Numbered from the stretch's first letter, positions 1 through 8,318 are shown. The stretch: DNA of 64,000 nucleotides from Mycolicibacterium sp. ND9-15 (GCF_035918395.1 NZ_CP142362.1:1773501-1837500), one strand, 5' to 3'. Notes: generated from the sequence alone by a model not told the origin. Translations and numbers: made by a program.

Positions 1-1067
1 TGCAGCTGTTCGGTCGGCGCGAACAGACCCTGGATGGCGAGCTGATTCTCGCGGCGTTCGTCGGCGTCCGGGTAGGTGCCGGCGGGCGGGTCGAATCGCA
101 TGGCGCCCGAGGACAGGAACGTGACCTGGTCATCGGGCCGCCACTGCAATGTCTGCGTGCGCCTCTGCCCGTCGGGGAAGGTGACGGTGAATGTCGGTGC
201 ATAGCCGTGGCCCTGCAGGTACACCCGGTCGCCGCCCACCCTGAGCGGATGGTTGACCTTCAGGTGGTACGGCCGCCAGGTGCCCGAATCCAGGTCGGCG
301 CCGGCCTGGTACTCGATGTCGGCGGCGAACGACGTGGCCTGCCCCGTCGGCAAATAGTCGGCTTGAAAGTCGTTGACCCGCAGGCAGATCGGATGCAGCG
401 AGGTGCCGTCGACGGTGTTGCCGGCCCTGAACGAGTCGAACGCGGCGGGCGACGCCGAACAGAATCCCGGGCCGCCGTCGGCGATCACGATGACGTTGCC
501 TTCGTATCCGAACAGCTTGCCCGCCGCCACCGCCACCAGCAGTCCCAGCAGCGAGAAGTGGAAGAGGATGTTGCCGAACTCGCGCAGATAGCCCTTCTCC
601 GCGGAGATTTCCGTGATTTCGCCTTCTTCGCGGGTGATCTTGCGCCATCCGCGCAACCGCTCGGAAACCGTGGCCGCCACGCTTTGCGGCTCGGCCGTCA
701 TTTCGACACTGTGGTATTTCGGCAGCCGGCTCAGGTTGCGTGGGGCGGGCACGGGAGTGGCCCGCATGCTGCGGAAGTGCTCGATCAGCCGCGGGGTGAG
801 GCAGCCGACCAGCGAAATGAACAGCAGCACATAGACCGCGGTGAACCAGAAGCTGGAGAACACGTCGAAGGCCTGAACCCGGTCCAGCCACGGCCCGATC
901 GTCGGGTGCTCGGCGATGTACTGGTCGACCTTGGACTCGTTGAGGCTGCGTTGAGGCAGCAGCGCGCCGGGGATGGCGCCGAGCGCCAGCAGGAACAGCA
1001 GCACCAGCGCGGTGCCCATCGACGTCAGCGTCCGCCAGGTGTTACGTACCAGCGCGCGAAGGCTCAT
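1..1067 (-). CDS. resB: ResB-like cytochrome c biogenesis protein (C-terminus beyond window)
   Basis: Membrane subunit of the System II haem-delivery and cytochrome c maturation machinery; it works with CcsA to hand haem to apocytochrome c outside the membrane. About 355 codons are visible and the gene runs off the left edge. Hydrophobic segments lie near residues 15-38, 68-95 and 165-190, followed by a large extracytoplasmic domain, as in the family; the last membrane helix is outside the window. The ATG at 1067 overlaps the ccdA stop as ATGA, which fixes the start. It is last visible in a minus-strand operon behind hemL, a histidine phosphatase, the TlpA-like gene and ccdA, the order of Rv0524-Rv0528. 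Confidence 0.93.
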   Translation of the reverse strand, partial: MSLRALVRNTWRTLTSMGTALVLLFLLALGAIPGALLPQRSLNESKVDQYIAEHPTIGPWLDRVQAFDVFSSFWFTAVYVLLFISLVGCLTPRLIEHFRSMRATPVPAPRNLSRLPKYHSVEMTAEPQSVAATVSERLRGWRKITREEGEITEISAEKGYLREFGNILFHFSLLGLLVAVAAGKLFGYEGNVIVIADGGPGFCSASPAAFDSFRAGNTVDGTSLHPICLRVNDFQADYLPTGQATSFAADIEYQAGADLDSGTWRPYHLKVNHPLRVGGDRVYLQGHGYAPTFTVTFPDGQRRTQTLQWRPDDQVTFLSSGAMRFDPPAGTYPDADERRENQLAIQGLFAPTEQL

Positions 1068-1915
1068 ATCGGTAACGTCACGTCACTGACGAACGCGTCG
1101 CGCACCCACGAAACGAAGTCGTTCCATATTCCCGTCACCAGCGCCACACCGACCAAGATCAGCAGCACGCCCCCGAAGATCTGAATCGTGCGGGTGTGCC
1201 TGCGCAGCCATGCCAGACCCTGCACGGCGCGTGCGGACCCGAACGCCAACAACACGAACGGGATTCCCAGGCCCAGGCAGTAAGCGATCACCAGCGCGAC
1301 ACCGCGGGCCACGTTGGCGCCGTCGGTCGCCGAGGCCACCGCGATCACGCCGGTGAGGGTGGGCCCGAGGCACGGTGTCCACCCCAGCGCGAAGACCGCG
1401 CCGAGCAACGGAGCCCCGCCCAGCGTGGAGATCTGCCGCGGAGTGAATCGGGCCTCGCGCTGCAGCGCGGGGATGAACCCGACGAACGCCAGCCCCATCA
1501 CGATCGTGATCACGCCGCCGATGCGTTGCAGCAGAAGTTGATTGGTGATCAGCGACGTCGTCATACCGAGTACCGCCACGGTGCCGAGCACGAACACCAC
1601 CGTGAAACCGGCGACGAACAACGCCGCGGCGCCCGCCACCCGCAACCTCGTGGTCCTGGTGCTCGCCGAGACCGACGTTTTGGCGGATTCTTCCGGCGAA
1701 TTTCCGCCAGAACGTCGGTCTCGGTGGACCGACCCGACGCCGGCGCTTGCGTCGCCGTCCACGCCGACGACGGCGGCCAAATACGACAGGTATCCCGGCA
1801 CCAGTGGCACCACACACGGCGAGGCGAACGACACCAGCCCGGCGAGCGCGCTGACCAGCAGCGCCAACAGCACCGGACCGCCGGCCATCAACTGGTCCGC
1901 CTGGTCGAGGCTCAT
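1064..1915 (-). CDS. ccdA: CcdA-type cytochrome c biogenesis / thiol-disulfide transport protein
   Basis: DsbD-family membrane protein of 283 residues that carries reducing equivalents across the membrane to keep apocytochrome c cysteines reduced, probably through the neighbouring TlpA-like lipoprotein. The two redox cysteines are visible: C34 in a SPCVVPLVPG motif and C182 in WTPCLGP. About six membrane helices are present. Odd feature: residues about 64-84, between the first and second helices, are encoded by a near-perfect inverted repeat (1666-1724), so this hydrophilic loop is unusually long and looks acquired. The start ATG overlaps the upstream tlpA stop (ATGA) and its own stop overlaps resB. 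Confidence 0.94.
   Translation of the reverse strand: MSLDQADQLMAGGPVLLALLVSALAGLVSFASPCVVPLVPGYLSYLAAVVGVDGDASAGVGSVHRDRRSGGNSPEESAKTSVSASTRTTRLRVAGAAALFVAGFTVVFVLGTVAVLGMTTSLITNQLLLQRIGGVITIVMGLAFVGFIPALQREARFTPRQISTLGGAPLLGAVFALGWTPCLGPTLTGVIAVASATDGANVARGVALVIAYCLGLGIPFVLLAFGSARAVQGLAWLRRHTRTIQIFGGVLLILVGVALVTGIWNDFVSWVRDAFVSDVTLPI
1666..1724. repeat. Inverted-repeat element inside ccdA
   Basis: Two 22-base arms (1666-1687 and 1703-1724) are complementary except at one position and enclose a 15-base loop. The element keeps the ccdA frame open and encodes a charged loop. A 64-base element at 30507-30570 has the same layout and similar sequence (GCCGAGA, CGACG, TGGCGG, then TTCCGG, then CCGCCA), so this is probably a dispersed repeat family. 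Confidence 0.8.
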
Positions 1916-2532
1916 GCGCCGGCCTTCTCGTGCTCCGGTGCCCCGTCGTCTTCGCGCGCAAGGCGATCCACCACCGGCGCAAGGTCTTCGGCCAGCAGTT
2001 CACGCAGGAACACCGCGGCGACCCGGTGCTCGCGGTCCAGCACCACCGTGGAGGGGATCACCGTCGTCGGGTACCGGCCGCCGAATGCGATCATGGTCCG
2101 CATCGGCGGGTCGTAGATCGAGGGGAACGTGATTTTCCGGTCGACGATGAAATCCCGCGCGGCGTCGCGGTTGTTGTCGCGTACGTCGATGCCGAGGAAC
2201 GCCACGCCCTGGTTCTTGGTGGCGTCGTAAACCTGTTGGAGTTGGGTGATCTCGGTGCGGCAGGGGCCGCACCACTGCCCCCACACGTTGAGCACCACCA
2301 CCTCGCCGGCGAAATCGTCAAGCGAGATGGTCTTGGCCGGATCCATCAGATCGGGACCGCTGACCGGCCCCGGACGGCCCCGGTCCTGCGGCGGGTCGTA
2401 GAAGATGTCGGTCTGGCCGCCAGGGGCGACGAATTCGAAGGTGCCGCCCTGCGCGACGGCGTCATCGCCGGTGGAGCAACCGGCCAGCGCGACCATGACC
2501 ACGCAAGCCCACAGCACCACCAGCAGCCTCAC
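1912..2532 (-). CDS. TlpA-like thioredoxin-fold lipoprotein
   Basis: Membrane-anchored thiol-disulfide oxidoreductase of 206 residues, probably the partner of CcdA that reduces apocytochrome c outside the membrane. A short hydrophobic signal ends in a lipobox, LAGC, with the lipidated cysteine at residue 19. The active site WCGPC has cysteines 88 and 91, and the AhpC/TSA-like fold continues to the end. A longer open frame begins at 2613, but it would put an arginine-rich stretch before the signal. GTG at 2532 overlaps the stop of the upstream phosphatase gene (GTGA) and gives a normal lipoprotein signal, so I chose it. Counterpart of Rv0526. Confidence 0.92.
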   Translation of the reverse strand: MRLLVVLWACVVMVALAGCSTGDDAVAQGGTFEFVAPGGQTDIFYDPPQDRGRPGPVSGPDLMDPAKTISLDDFAGEVVVLNVWGQWCGPCRTEITQLQQVYDATKNQGVAFLGIDVRDNNRDAARDFIVDRKITFPSIYDPPMRTMIAFGGRYPTTVIPSTVVLDREHRVAAVFLRELLAEDLAPVVDRLAREDDGAPEHEKAGA

Positions 2533-3137
2533 CGTCCGGCGAGCTCCGCGTAACCCCAGCCGACGAAATCGTCGCCGTCGAAGTAGAACGATGTCAGAGA
2601 TGCCAGGTTGCACATGCGCTTGGTCGGGAAGTGATGCAGCGGATGCCCGGTCATCGCGCGGCGCAGCGTCTCGACGGGCAACTGGTGGCTGACGCAGACC
2701 GCCTCGTGCCCGGACGCCTTGACCCTGGCCCGGTGCATCGCCGCCCTCATCCGCGCGGCGATCTCGCGATAGGGCTCACCCCACGACGGTGAGCGCGGGT
2801 TGCGCAGATGCCACCAGTTGAGTGGGTTGCGCAGCGCCCCGTCACCCGGCGAAACCCGTTCTCCCTGAAAGACGTTGTGCGATTCGATGAGCTCGTCGTC
2901 GGTGTCGACCACCAGACCGTGCCGCATCGCGATCGGGGCGGCCGTCTCCTGCGCGCGCTCCAGCGGCGAGGCGACCACGTACACGACGTCGCGAGCGGCA
3001 AGCCAGTCGGCGACTGCCTGCGCCTGCGCCTGACCGCGCTCGGACAGGTGGTAGTCGGGCAGCCGGCCGTACAGGATCCCGCCCGGGTTGTGCACTTCGC
3101 CGTGCCGCATGACGTGCACGATCGTCCGGTCACCCAT
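2529..3137 (-). CDS. Histidine phosphatase family protein (phosphoglycerate mutase-like)
   Basis: 202-residue protein of the histidine phosphatase superfamily. The catalytic RHG motif is at the start of the first strand (VMRHGEVHNP), and a second histidine lies in SHQLPVE, where the family has its other phosphate-pocket histidine. The substrate is unknown; small members of this branch are usually phosphatases rather than true mutases. A much longer open frame reaches 3833, but its N-terminal part is antisense to hemL. ATG at 3137 overlaps the hemL stop (ATGA) and gives the expected length. Counterpart of Rv0525, between hemL and the cytochrome c maturation genes. Confidence 0.92.
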   Translation of the reverse strand: MGDRTIVHVMRHGEVHNPGGILYGRLPDYHLSERGQAQAQAVADWLAARDVVYVVASPLERAQETAAPIAMRHGLVVDTDDELIESHNVFQGERVSPGDGALRNPLNWWHLRNPRSPSWGEPYREIAARMRAAMHRARVKASGHEAVCVSHQLPVETLRRAMTGHPLHHFPTKRMCNLASLTSFYFDGDDFVGWGYAELAGR

Positions 3138-4456
3138 CAGGGTCTGACCGCCTGCGCCGCGGCTCTGGCCGCGGCGGGCAGCGCGGCGTCGATGCGATCG
3201 AACGCCTCGTCGTCCAAAGCCGCTGAGACGAACCAGGTTTCGAAGGCACTCGGCGGCGGGTACACGCCGGCGTCGAGCAACGCGTGGAAGAACGCGGGGA
3301 ATCGCCACGTCTCGGAGGCCCGCGCCGAGGCGAAATCGGTTACCGGCTCGTCGGTGAAGAACACGCTGAACATATTGCCCGCGCGTGAGATCCGATGCGC
3401 CACACCGGCTTCGGTCAGTGCTTGGGCCAACAGCGCGGTCAGGCGGTCGGCGTTGGCGTCGAGACGGGCGTAGACGGTGGCGTCGGCGGCCCGCAGCGTC
3501 GCCAGGCCCGCCGCCATCGCTACGGGGTTGCCCGACAGCGTGCCCGCCTGGTACACCGGCCCTAGCGGGGCCAGCCGGTTCATCACCTCGGCCCGGCCGC
3601 CGAATGCAGCTGCGGGCAGCCCACCGCTCATCACTTTGCCGAAGGTGAACAGGTCGGCATCCACCGGGTCGACGCCATACCAGCCGGACCGGCTGACGCG
3701 GAACCCGGTCATGACCTCGTCGACGACCAGCAGCGCGCCGTGGCCGGCAGTGATCCGTCGCAGCGCCGCGTTGAACCCGGGCATAGGCGGGACGGTGCCC
3801 ATGTTGCCGGGGCTGGCTTCGGTGATCACGCACGCGATCTCGTCGCCGAACCGGGCGAAGACCTCCTCGACCGCCGCGACGTGGTTGTAGGGCAGCACGA
3901 TGGTGTCGGCGGCGGCCGCGCCGGTCACACCGGGCGAGGACGGCAGCCCAAGCGTGGCGACCCCGGAACCCGCGTCGGCCAGCAGCGCGTCGCTGTGGCC
4001 GTGGTAGCAGCCGGAGAACTTCACGATCTTGGCCCGGCCCGTGTAGCCGCGGGCCAGCCGAATAGCGCTCATCGTGGACTCGGTGCCCGAGTTCACCAGG
4101 CGCAGCCGCTCGACCGGTGCGACGCGGCCGATGATCTCGGCGGCCAGTTCGGACTCCGAGGGGGTGGGCGCGCCGAACGACAGGCCGTCGGCCACCACGC
4201 GCTGCACCGCGGCGACCACGTCCGGGTGTGCGTGGCCCAGGATCATCGGGCCCCAGGAGCAGACAAGGTCGACGTAGCGGTTGCCGTCCGCGTCGGTCAG
4301 CCAGTAGCCGTTGGCCGAGGTGATGAACCGGGGGGTGCCGCCGACCGAGGTGAACGCGCGCACCGGCGAGTTCACCCCGCCCGGGATGACGGCCGCGGCC
4401 TCGGCGAAGAGCCGCGCCGACACCTCGGTGGTGATGTGGTCAGCACGCATGGCCAC
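3137..4456 (-). CDS. hemL: Glutamate-1-semialdehyde 2,1-aminomutase
   Basis: PLP-dependent class III aminotransferase fold, 439 residues. It converts glutamate-1-semialdehyde, the product of HemA, to 5-aminolevulinate, the first committed tetrapyrrole precursor. The PLP lysine is K274 in [10 protein letters not shown] and the cofactor-binding aspartate is D246 in VVDEV; the N-terminal motif [11 protein letters not shown] is typical. The start may be GTG at 4456 or ATG at 4450. It heads the operon that continues into the phosphatase and cytochrome c maturation genes, so haem precursor supply and haem use are linked. hemA-hemC-hemD-hemB lie about 8 kb away. Confidence 0.97.
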   Translation of the reverse strand: MAMRADHITTEVSARLFAEAAAVIPGGVNSPVRAFTSVGGTPRFITSANGYWLTDADGNRYVDLVCSWGPMILGHAHPDVVAAVQRVVADGLSFGAPTPSESELAAEIIGRVAPVERLRLVNSGTESTMSAIRLARGYTGRAKIVKFSGCYHGHSDALLADAGSGVATLGLPSSPGVTGAAAADTIVLPYNHVAAVEEVFARFGDEIACVITEASPGNMGTVPPMPGFNAALRRITAGHGALLVVDEVMTGFRVSRSGWYGVDPVDADLFTFGKVMSGGLPAAAFGGRAEVMNRLAPLGPVYQAGTLSGNPVAMAAGLATLRAADATVYARLDANADRLTALLAQALTEAGVAHRISRAGNMFSVFFTDEPVTDFASARASETWRFPAFFHALLDAGVYPPPSAFETWFVSAALDDEAFDRIDAALPAAARAAAQAVRP

Positions 4457-4516
4457 CAGTGTCCCAGCCGGGCCGCGACCGTCAACTACAGGGTGTAATA
4501 GTGGCGCCGGTCATCG

Positions 4517-4909
4517 ATGATGGAGGCTATGCAACTACCGCAATGGCTCGCCCGGTTCAACCGCCACGTCACCAACCCGATCCAGCGACTGTGGGCAGGG
4601 TGGGCGCCGACGATGGGCATCCTCGAGCATGTCGGCAGAAAGTCGGGTAAGCCGTACCGGACCCCGCTGACGGTGTTCCCCACCCATGACGGGGTGGCCA
4701 TCCTGCTCACCTACGGCCCGGACCGCGACTGGTTGAAGAACATCACGGCCGCGGGTGGCGGCCGGATGAAGAGGTACGGGAAGACGTTTCGGCTGAGCGA
4801 CCCGCAGGTGCTGTCCAAGGCCGAAGCGGCGCCGGCCGTCAAGGGCTTGTGGGGGCCGATCTTCGCACGGTTGCCGTTCGAACAGGCGGTCCTGCTGACA
4901 CGCGTCTAG
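4517..4909 (+). CDS. Nitroreductase-family deazaflavin (F420)-dependent oxidoreductase
   Basis: About 130 residues. The pattern GRKSGKPYRTPL followed by LLTYGPDRDWLKNI is characteristic of the DDN-like split-barrel family, whose members use reduced F420 to reduce small molecules. It sits divergent to hemL with about 60 bases between starts, like Rv0523c. Three in-frame ATGs (4517, 4520, 4529) are possible; the conserved part begins just after the third. The physiological substrate cannot be inferred from sequence. Confidence 0.85.
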   Translation: MMEAMQLPQWLARFNRHVTNPIQRLWAGWAPTMGILEHVGRKSGKPYRTPLTVFPTHDGVAILLTYGPDRDWLKNITAAGGGRMKRYGKTFRLSDPQVLSKAEAAPAVKGLWGPIFARLPFEQAVLLTRV

Positions 4910-5092
4910 CCCGGCCGGGGACACGGGACCTACGCCGGCGAGGGCGCTCGTGCCCGCGCTGGTTCGGGGCGAGCCCATTGGTGGTCCGACACGCGTAGGG
5001 CGAGAAACCATGACCGGCGGCAGCAGACTGGATTTTAATTTTTTCTCGGGTATGGTCGCGCATTGGTAGCGGATGCTAGCGAAAGGGAGAAA

Positions 5093-5218
5093 GTGGCTAG
5101 TAAGTCGCAAAGTCGCGAACTCAAGAAACCAACGATGACGCTAAAAGAGCGACGTGCAGCCAAGCGCGACAAGGCCGCCGAGGATCTCGTTCCGCGGCGC
5201 AAACAGCCTGTTCGCTAA
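5093..5218 (+). CDS. Small basic protein, 41 residues, unknown function
   Basis: A short frame starting with GTG after a strong purine-rich ribosome site (GAAAGGGAG, about 5 bases upstream) and ending in TAA. The product begins VASKSQSREL and is rich in lysine and arginine with almost no hydrophobic residues, which suggests an RNA- or DNA-binding or disordered peptide. An AT-rich stretch at 5033-5046, unusual here, lies upstream and may hold a promoter. I do not recognise a named family, although similar small basic peptides occur in mycobacteria. Confidence 0.6.
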   Translation: MASKSQSRELKKPTMTLKERRAAKRDKAAEDLVPRRKQPVR

Positions 5219-5368
5219 CGCTTCGGTCGCCCGCGATCCGACGCAAGGTCCGAACCGGACAATCAATTAGCGGGCTCCAACGGACGAGCATTCGTGCACA
5301 CGGTCGGGAGCCTGCGGTCACATTTAATTTCCGCAGTGCCAATGGCGTAAAGCCCGATTTTAGAAGCG

Positions 5369-5390
5369 ATGCGCCGAATTCTTCGCGCAT
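5369..5390. promoter_or_regulatory. 22-base palindrome upstream of an unknown gene pair
   Basis: Arms ATGCGC and GCGCAT enclose a centre around GAATTC with partly complementary flanks (CGAA against TTCG). It lies about 60 bases before the start at 5450, where a transcription factor operator would be expected. No candidate regulator is evident. Confidence 0.4.
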
Positions 5391-5449
5391 TCAATGGAAG
5401 GCAGTGTCGTGTGTGAGGACGGTGGGATCTCGGCGTGCGTGCAGGAGCG

Positions 5450-5848
5450 ATGAGTGATGCGAGCGTGAGGGAGGACGGGCAACTGTCGGCCTCCGGCGCG
5501 AGTACCGCAACCGTGGAGCGGGTGTTGGTGGGGTTGCTCGAGGACCTGGCCGACGCCTCACCTCCGGCGGACCGGAGCGACGCATACCGGATGGGCTACA
5601 GCATGGGCATCCGGTTTGCGCGCATCTGTGTTCTCGACGAAATCGCCGCCAAGTCCGGCAGTTTCGTCAGAGCAGCACTGGCCGGCGGACACCGTCCCAA
5701 TCGTGAGCAGGCACGGACCCGTGCGGCGCTCCGGAGGATTGCCGCACGGCTGTCGCCCGATTTCACGCTTGGTGGCGATGACCGCACCGCCGGTTACCGT
5801 GACGCCACTGCCGTTGCGTTGGAATTGATTTCGAGATTGGACCGCTGA
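5450..5848 (+). CDS. Hypothetical protein, 132 residues
   Basis: Not recognised. The ATG at 5450 is preceded by AGGAG at good spacing; an upstream GTG at 5435 is less likely. The sequence is mostly helical in character, with a glycine- and tyrosine-containing segment (YRMGYSMGIRFAR) near residues 47-60 and arginine-rich helices after it. It has no signal peptide and no membrane segment. A second unknown gene starts about 50 bases downstream on the same strand, so the two are probably cotranscribed. The region is absent from the M. tuberculosis block as I remember it. Confidence 0.7.
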   Translation: MSDASVREDGQLSASGASTATVERVLVGLLEDLADASPPADRSDAYRMGYSMGIRFARICVLDEIAAKSGSFVRAALAGGHRPNREQARTRAALRRIAARLSPDFTLGGDDRTAGYRDATAVALELISRLDR

Positions 5849-5900
5849 TCGCCCATGCCGGAAATCCCTGCGGGGTTTGCGAACAAGTAGTGAGGTTGGG

Positions 5901-6503
5901 GTGGCAATTCGAGAATCCGGCGATTCGCCGGTGATGCTTGTCGGAGGGCCGTCGGCCCTGTCCGAGTCGATCGCTGTGGCGTGTCAGAACCGAGGTATCG
6001 CGGTCATTCACCGCCGTGCGCCGTTCGGTAGGCACTTGCTCGATGCGGCGGAGGTGCCGACTCCCTCACACGACGCCACCTCGCTGGAGTCGGCAATCCT
6101 GATCGTCGATGCAGACATTGTCGATCCGCTGTTCGGCGGGCGCCATGCGCGCATGTCTCGCCGGCGACTGCGCGAGTGCGGGAACGCCGTCTGCGAATCG
6201 GCGATCACGGCGGCCCTCGCCATGGGCGCACGCCGCGTCCTGGTCATCTGTGATGTGCGCTGGCTGTCCTTCGGTCAGGGACTGCGCGCCGAGCGCTGGA
6301 TCCGAGACCTGGCGCACCGGATCGGCTACGAAGGCTCGATCAACGGGCTGACTGGGCTCGCGACGTCTTATACGGTGGTCGACACCGACCAGCACCTGCA
6401 GCCGATAGCCCACGCCGTCGCCGATTGGCACCGTGGTGAGATGTTGCCGGGCGCAGCTGGCTTGGGAACCGCTGCGGCAGGTCTCGCGGAGCGGCTCGCA
6501 TGA
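5901..6503 (+). CDS. Hypothetical protein with Rossmann-like N-terminus, about 200 residues
   Basis: Not recognised. The N-terminus VMLVGGPSALSESIAVACQ, followed by IAVIHRR, looks like a beta-alpha-beta nucleotide-binding start with a GGPSALS loop. A second strand-loop ILIVDADIVDPL and a third VLVICDVRWLSFG would fit a parallel-sheet fold, perhaps a degenerate epimerase or dehydrogenase. GTG at 5901 is the likely start (VAIRES); the frame is open further upstream to a TTG at 5877. It follows the 132-residue unknown gene and ends just before the remnants of a convergent P450 gene. Confidence 0.65.
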   Translation: MAIRESGDSPVMLVGGPSALSESIAVACQNRGIAVIHRRAPFGRHLLDAAEVPTPSHDATSLESAILIVDADIVDPLFGGRHARMSRRRLRECGNAVCESAITAALAMGARRVLVICDVRWLSFGQGLRAERWIRDLAHRIGYEGSINGLTGLATSYTVVDTDQHLQPIAHAVADWHRGEMLPGAAGLGTAAAGLAERLA

Positions 6504-6518
6504 TGACGAAGTCGCACG

Positions 6519-7365
6519 TTACGTTCGCGGTCGCAGACGGACCCGGACCGGGCCCTTGGCGACGGTGGTGAACGGTACGTCGCACTGGAATGTGCTGTCG
6601 AGCGATGCGATATCCATGGCGCGGACGATCGTGGCCAACGCCAGCGTCGTCTCCAGCCGCGCGAAGTGCTCGCCGATACACGGCCGCCCGCCCGCGCGGC
6701 GGCCTCGGCGGCGACGCGGTCCTGGATGTGGGGATGACGTCCGAGCACCCACAGCGCGTAGGTGAGCGCGGTCGAGGTGGTGTCGTGCCCGGCGAGCATG
6801 AAGATCAACAGCTCGTTCGAGATGTCGTCGTCGGAGATGGGCATGCCGGTCTCCGGGTCCCTGGCCGCCATCAACGCCTGCACGAGCGGGGCGTCCCGCG
6901 TCGGGTCGGCGCGACAGGTGCGCACCATCTCGTCGGTGATGTTCTTCATTTCGGCTACGGCCCTGCGCGCGCGCCGGCGGGCAGGCGTCGGCAGCCACCG
7001 TGGAGCGCGCACCGGCCGCAGCGCGCGGTCGGCGGTGTACGACGACGCGACGTGCATGCACCGGGCGATCGTGTCGGCGCGCTCGTTGAGGTCGATGCCC
7101 AGCACCGAACGGCCCAGCGACTGCATTGCCACGCGGCGGCATTCGACGTCGAGATCGACGTCGCCGCCGAGCGCTTCGGCGCGAACTGGATGCGCGTGAC
7201 GGGACCGCCGGCGTCGCGGATCACTTCCTGTCCGGTGTCGAGCCTGCGCACCAGTTTCAACAGCTGCCGGACCGGCAGCGGGTTCTTGGGCGCCAGCGGC
7301 AACGCCCGGACATCAAGCGTGGCGGTCGTGCCCCGGTCATCACTTCGGGCGCTTCGCTCAGACAC
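6519..7365 (-). pseudogene. Cytochrome P450 pseudogene (frameshifted, internally deleted)
   Basis: Fragments of one P450 lie in order on the minus strand but in different frames. The N-terminal part begins at GTG 7365 and runs to IQFAPK near 7180. A jump then leads to DVDLDVECRRVAMQSLGRSV and the oxygen-binding I helix LIFMLAGHDTTSTAL. Another jump leads to the haem-loop remnant GGRPCIGEHFARLE and a normal C-terminus. The B-to-E helix region, the K helix with ExxR and the start of the haem loop are missing. The remaining ~280 codons compare with about 400 in an intact enzyme. It follows the split-barrel gene by 2 bases, so it was once in that operon. Confidence 0.88.
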
Positions 7366-7367
7366 CG

Positions 7368-7850
7368 TCACGCAGACCAGGTCAGCGGCGCGCCTTGGCC
7401 TTTCATCGTCACCGCGCCAGGCATGACCCGAAGGCGGTAGGGACTGAGCCGCAACACCGCGAACTGATCGGAGGTGGGCCCGTCCTGCCACATCGGGATG
7501 ATGCGGGGGTCGTAGCCCACCGGTTCGGGTGCGGTGGCGAACTTGTCCCACACGGCGCCCCTGGTCTCGTCGTCGATGTACCACTCGACGAGGCACTCGG
7601 TCGAGCAGGTGTCGTGATTGGTAGTCCAGTAACTCACCGAGACCTCGGGATGCACGGCGAGGTGGTTTCTCTTGATCGGCGTCGGCACCGTGGCGATCCA
7701 CCCGAGCAGGTCGGTGCCGTCCCACTCCCAGATGGGATGCAGGATGCGGGTGCGCGGGCGCCCGTTGGCGTCGACGGTGGCCACCGAGGCCCACACGATC
7801 GAATGGGCCATCTCGACGAAGGCGGGCGCGATCTGATCCAATGGGGTCAC
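7368..7850 (-). CDS. Pyridoxamine 5'-phosphate oxidase-family (flavin split-barrel) protein
   Basis: 160 residues with the split-barrel signature: VWASVATVDANGRPRTRILHP near residues 20-40, a strand with KRNHLAVHPEVSVSYW, and a C-terminal part ending in a basic strand. Members bind FMN, FAD or F420 and reduce or oxidise small molecules; the substrate is unknown. The start is GTG at 7850 and the stop sits 2 bases before the start of the decayed P450 gene. The pair may once have formed a redox module. Two palindromes directly upstream suggest dedicated regulation. Confidence 0.85.
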   Translation of the reverse strand: MTPLDQIAPAFVEMAHSIVWASVATVDANGRPRTRILHPIWEWDGTDLLGWIATVPTPIKRNHLAVHPEVSVSYWTTNHDTCSTECLVEWYIDDETRGAVWDKFATAPEPVGYDPRIIPMWQDGPTSDQFAVLRLSPYRLRVMPGAVTMKGQGAPLTWSA

Positions 7851-7853
7851 GGT

Positions 7854-7886
7854 TGCCTAGCGTAGGCATTGCCGCTACCCGGGTAG
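7854..7886. promoter_or_regulatory. Two adjacent palindromes before the split-barrel gene
   Basis: TGCCTAGCGTAGGCA (7854-7868, arms of 6 with a 3-base centre) and the perfect palindrome CTACCCGGGTAG (7875-7886) lie immediately upstream of the GTG at 7850. The first overlaps the translation start region. They look like operator half-site pairs, but they could also be mRNA hairpins. Confidence 0.45.
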
Positions 7887-7953
7887 TACGTCGCGTTGGT
7901 GGCCGCGGGCTGCCCAACGTCACCATATGGACGTCACCGTGCGGCGACGCTCG

Positions 7954-8274
7954 TCAGCTGCCCCCCGAGCCTTCGCTGCTCGCGGATTCCTTGCTGAATC
8001 TCGGGTTGCCGTCGTCGTCGAGCCAGTCGTTGACCGCTGTGCCCGCGACCGCGCCACCGGTGCCCGGCATTTTGGTCGTCGGCCGGTCTTCCTCGTAGGC
8101 CTTGTGCATCTCTTTGGCTTTTTCCCGATGTTCGTCGGTGACCTCGGGCTTGTCGGTCGGCTCGGGTTTTTCCGGCTCGCTGGTGACCTGATGGTGTTCG
8201 TCCGTTTCGGGTTCGACTTTCCGCTGCTCCTCGGTGAGCCGATCGTCTTCCCGCTGCGTGTCGTCGGTGCTCAT
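7954..8274 (-). CDS. Small acidic hypothetical protein
   Basis: 106 residues, extremely rich in Asp, Glu, Thr, Pro and Lys over the first 75 residues. It has no signal peptide or membrane segment and is probably largely disordered. A small conserved-looking patch near the C-terminus contains GTGGAVAGTAVNDWLDDDG. No known domain is recognised. It stands alone between the TetR gene stop (8319) and the split-barrel promoter, all on the minus strand. The ATG at 8274 is the first start in the frame. Confidence 0.72.
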   Translation of the reverse strand: MSTDDTQREDDRLTEEQRKVEPETDEHHQVTSEPEKPEPTDKPEVTDEHREKAKEMHKAYEEDRPTTKMPGTGGAVAGTAVNDWLDDDGNPRFSKESASSEGSGGS

Positions 8275-8318
8275 GGGATATATCTGCCCGAAGCCGTGAT
8301 CTATGAAACAGAGGCGGA

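Noticed and set aside
3138..3833. N-terminal extension of the histidine phosphatase
   Set aside because: This part is antisense to hemL, and ATG 3137 overlaps the hemL stop and gives the family length.
5219..5368. Possible small RNA in the gap after the 41-residue gene
   Set aside because: AT-rich patches but no clear terminator hairpin or promoter pair; only the palindrome at 5369 stands out.
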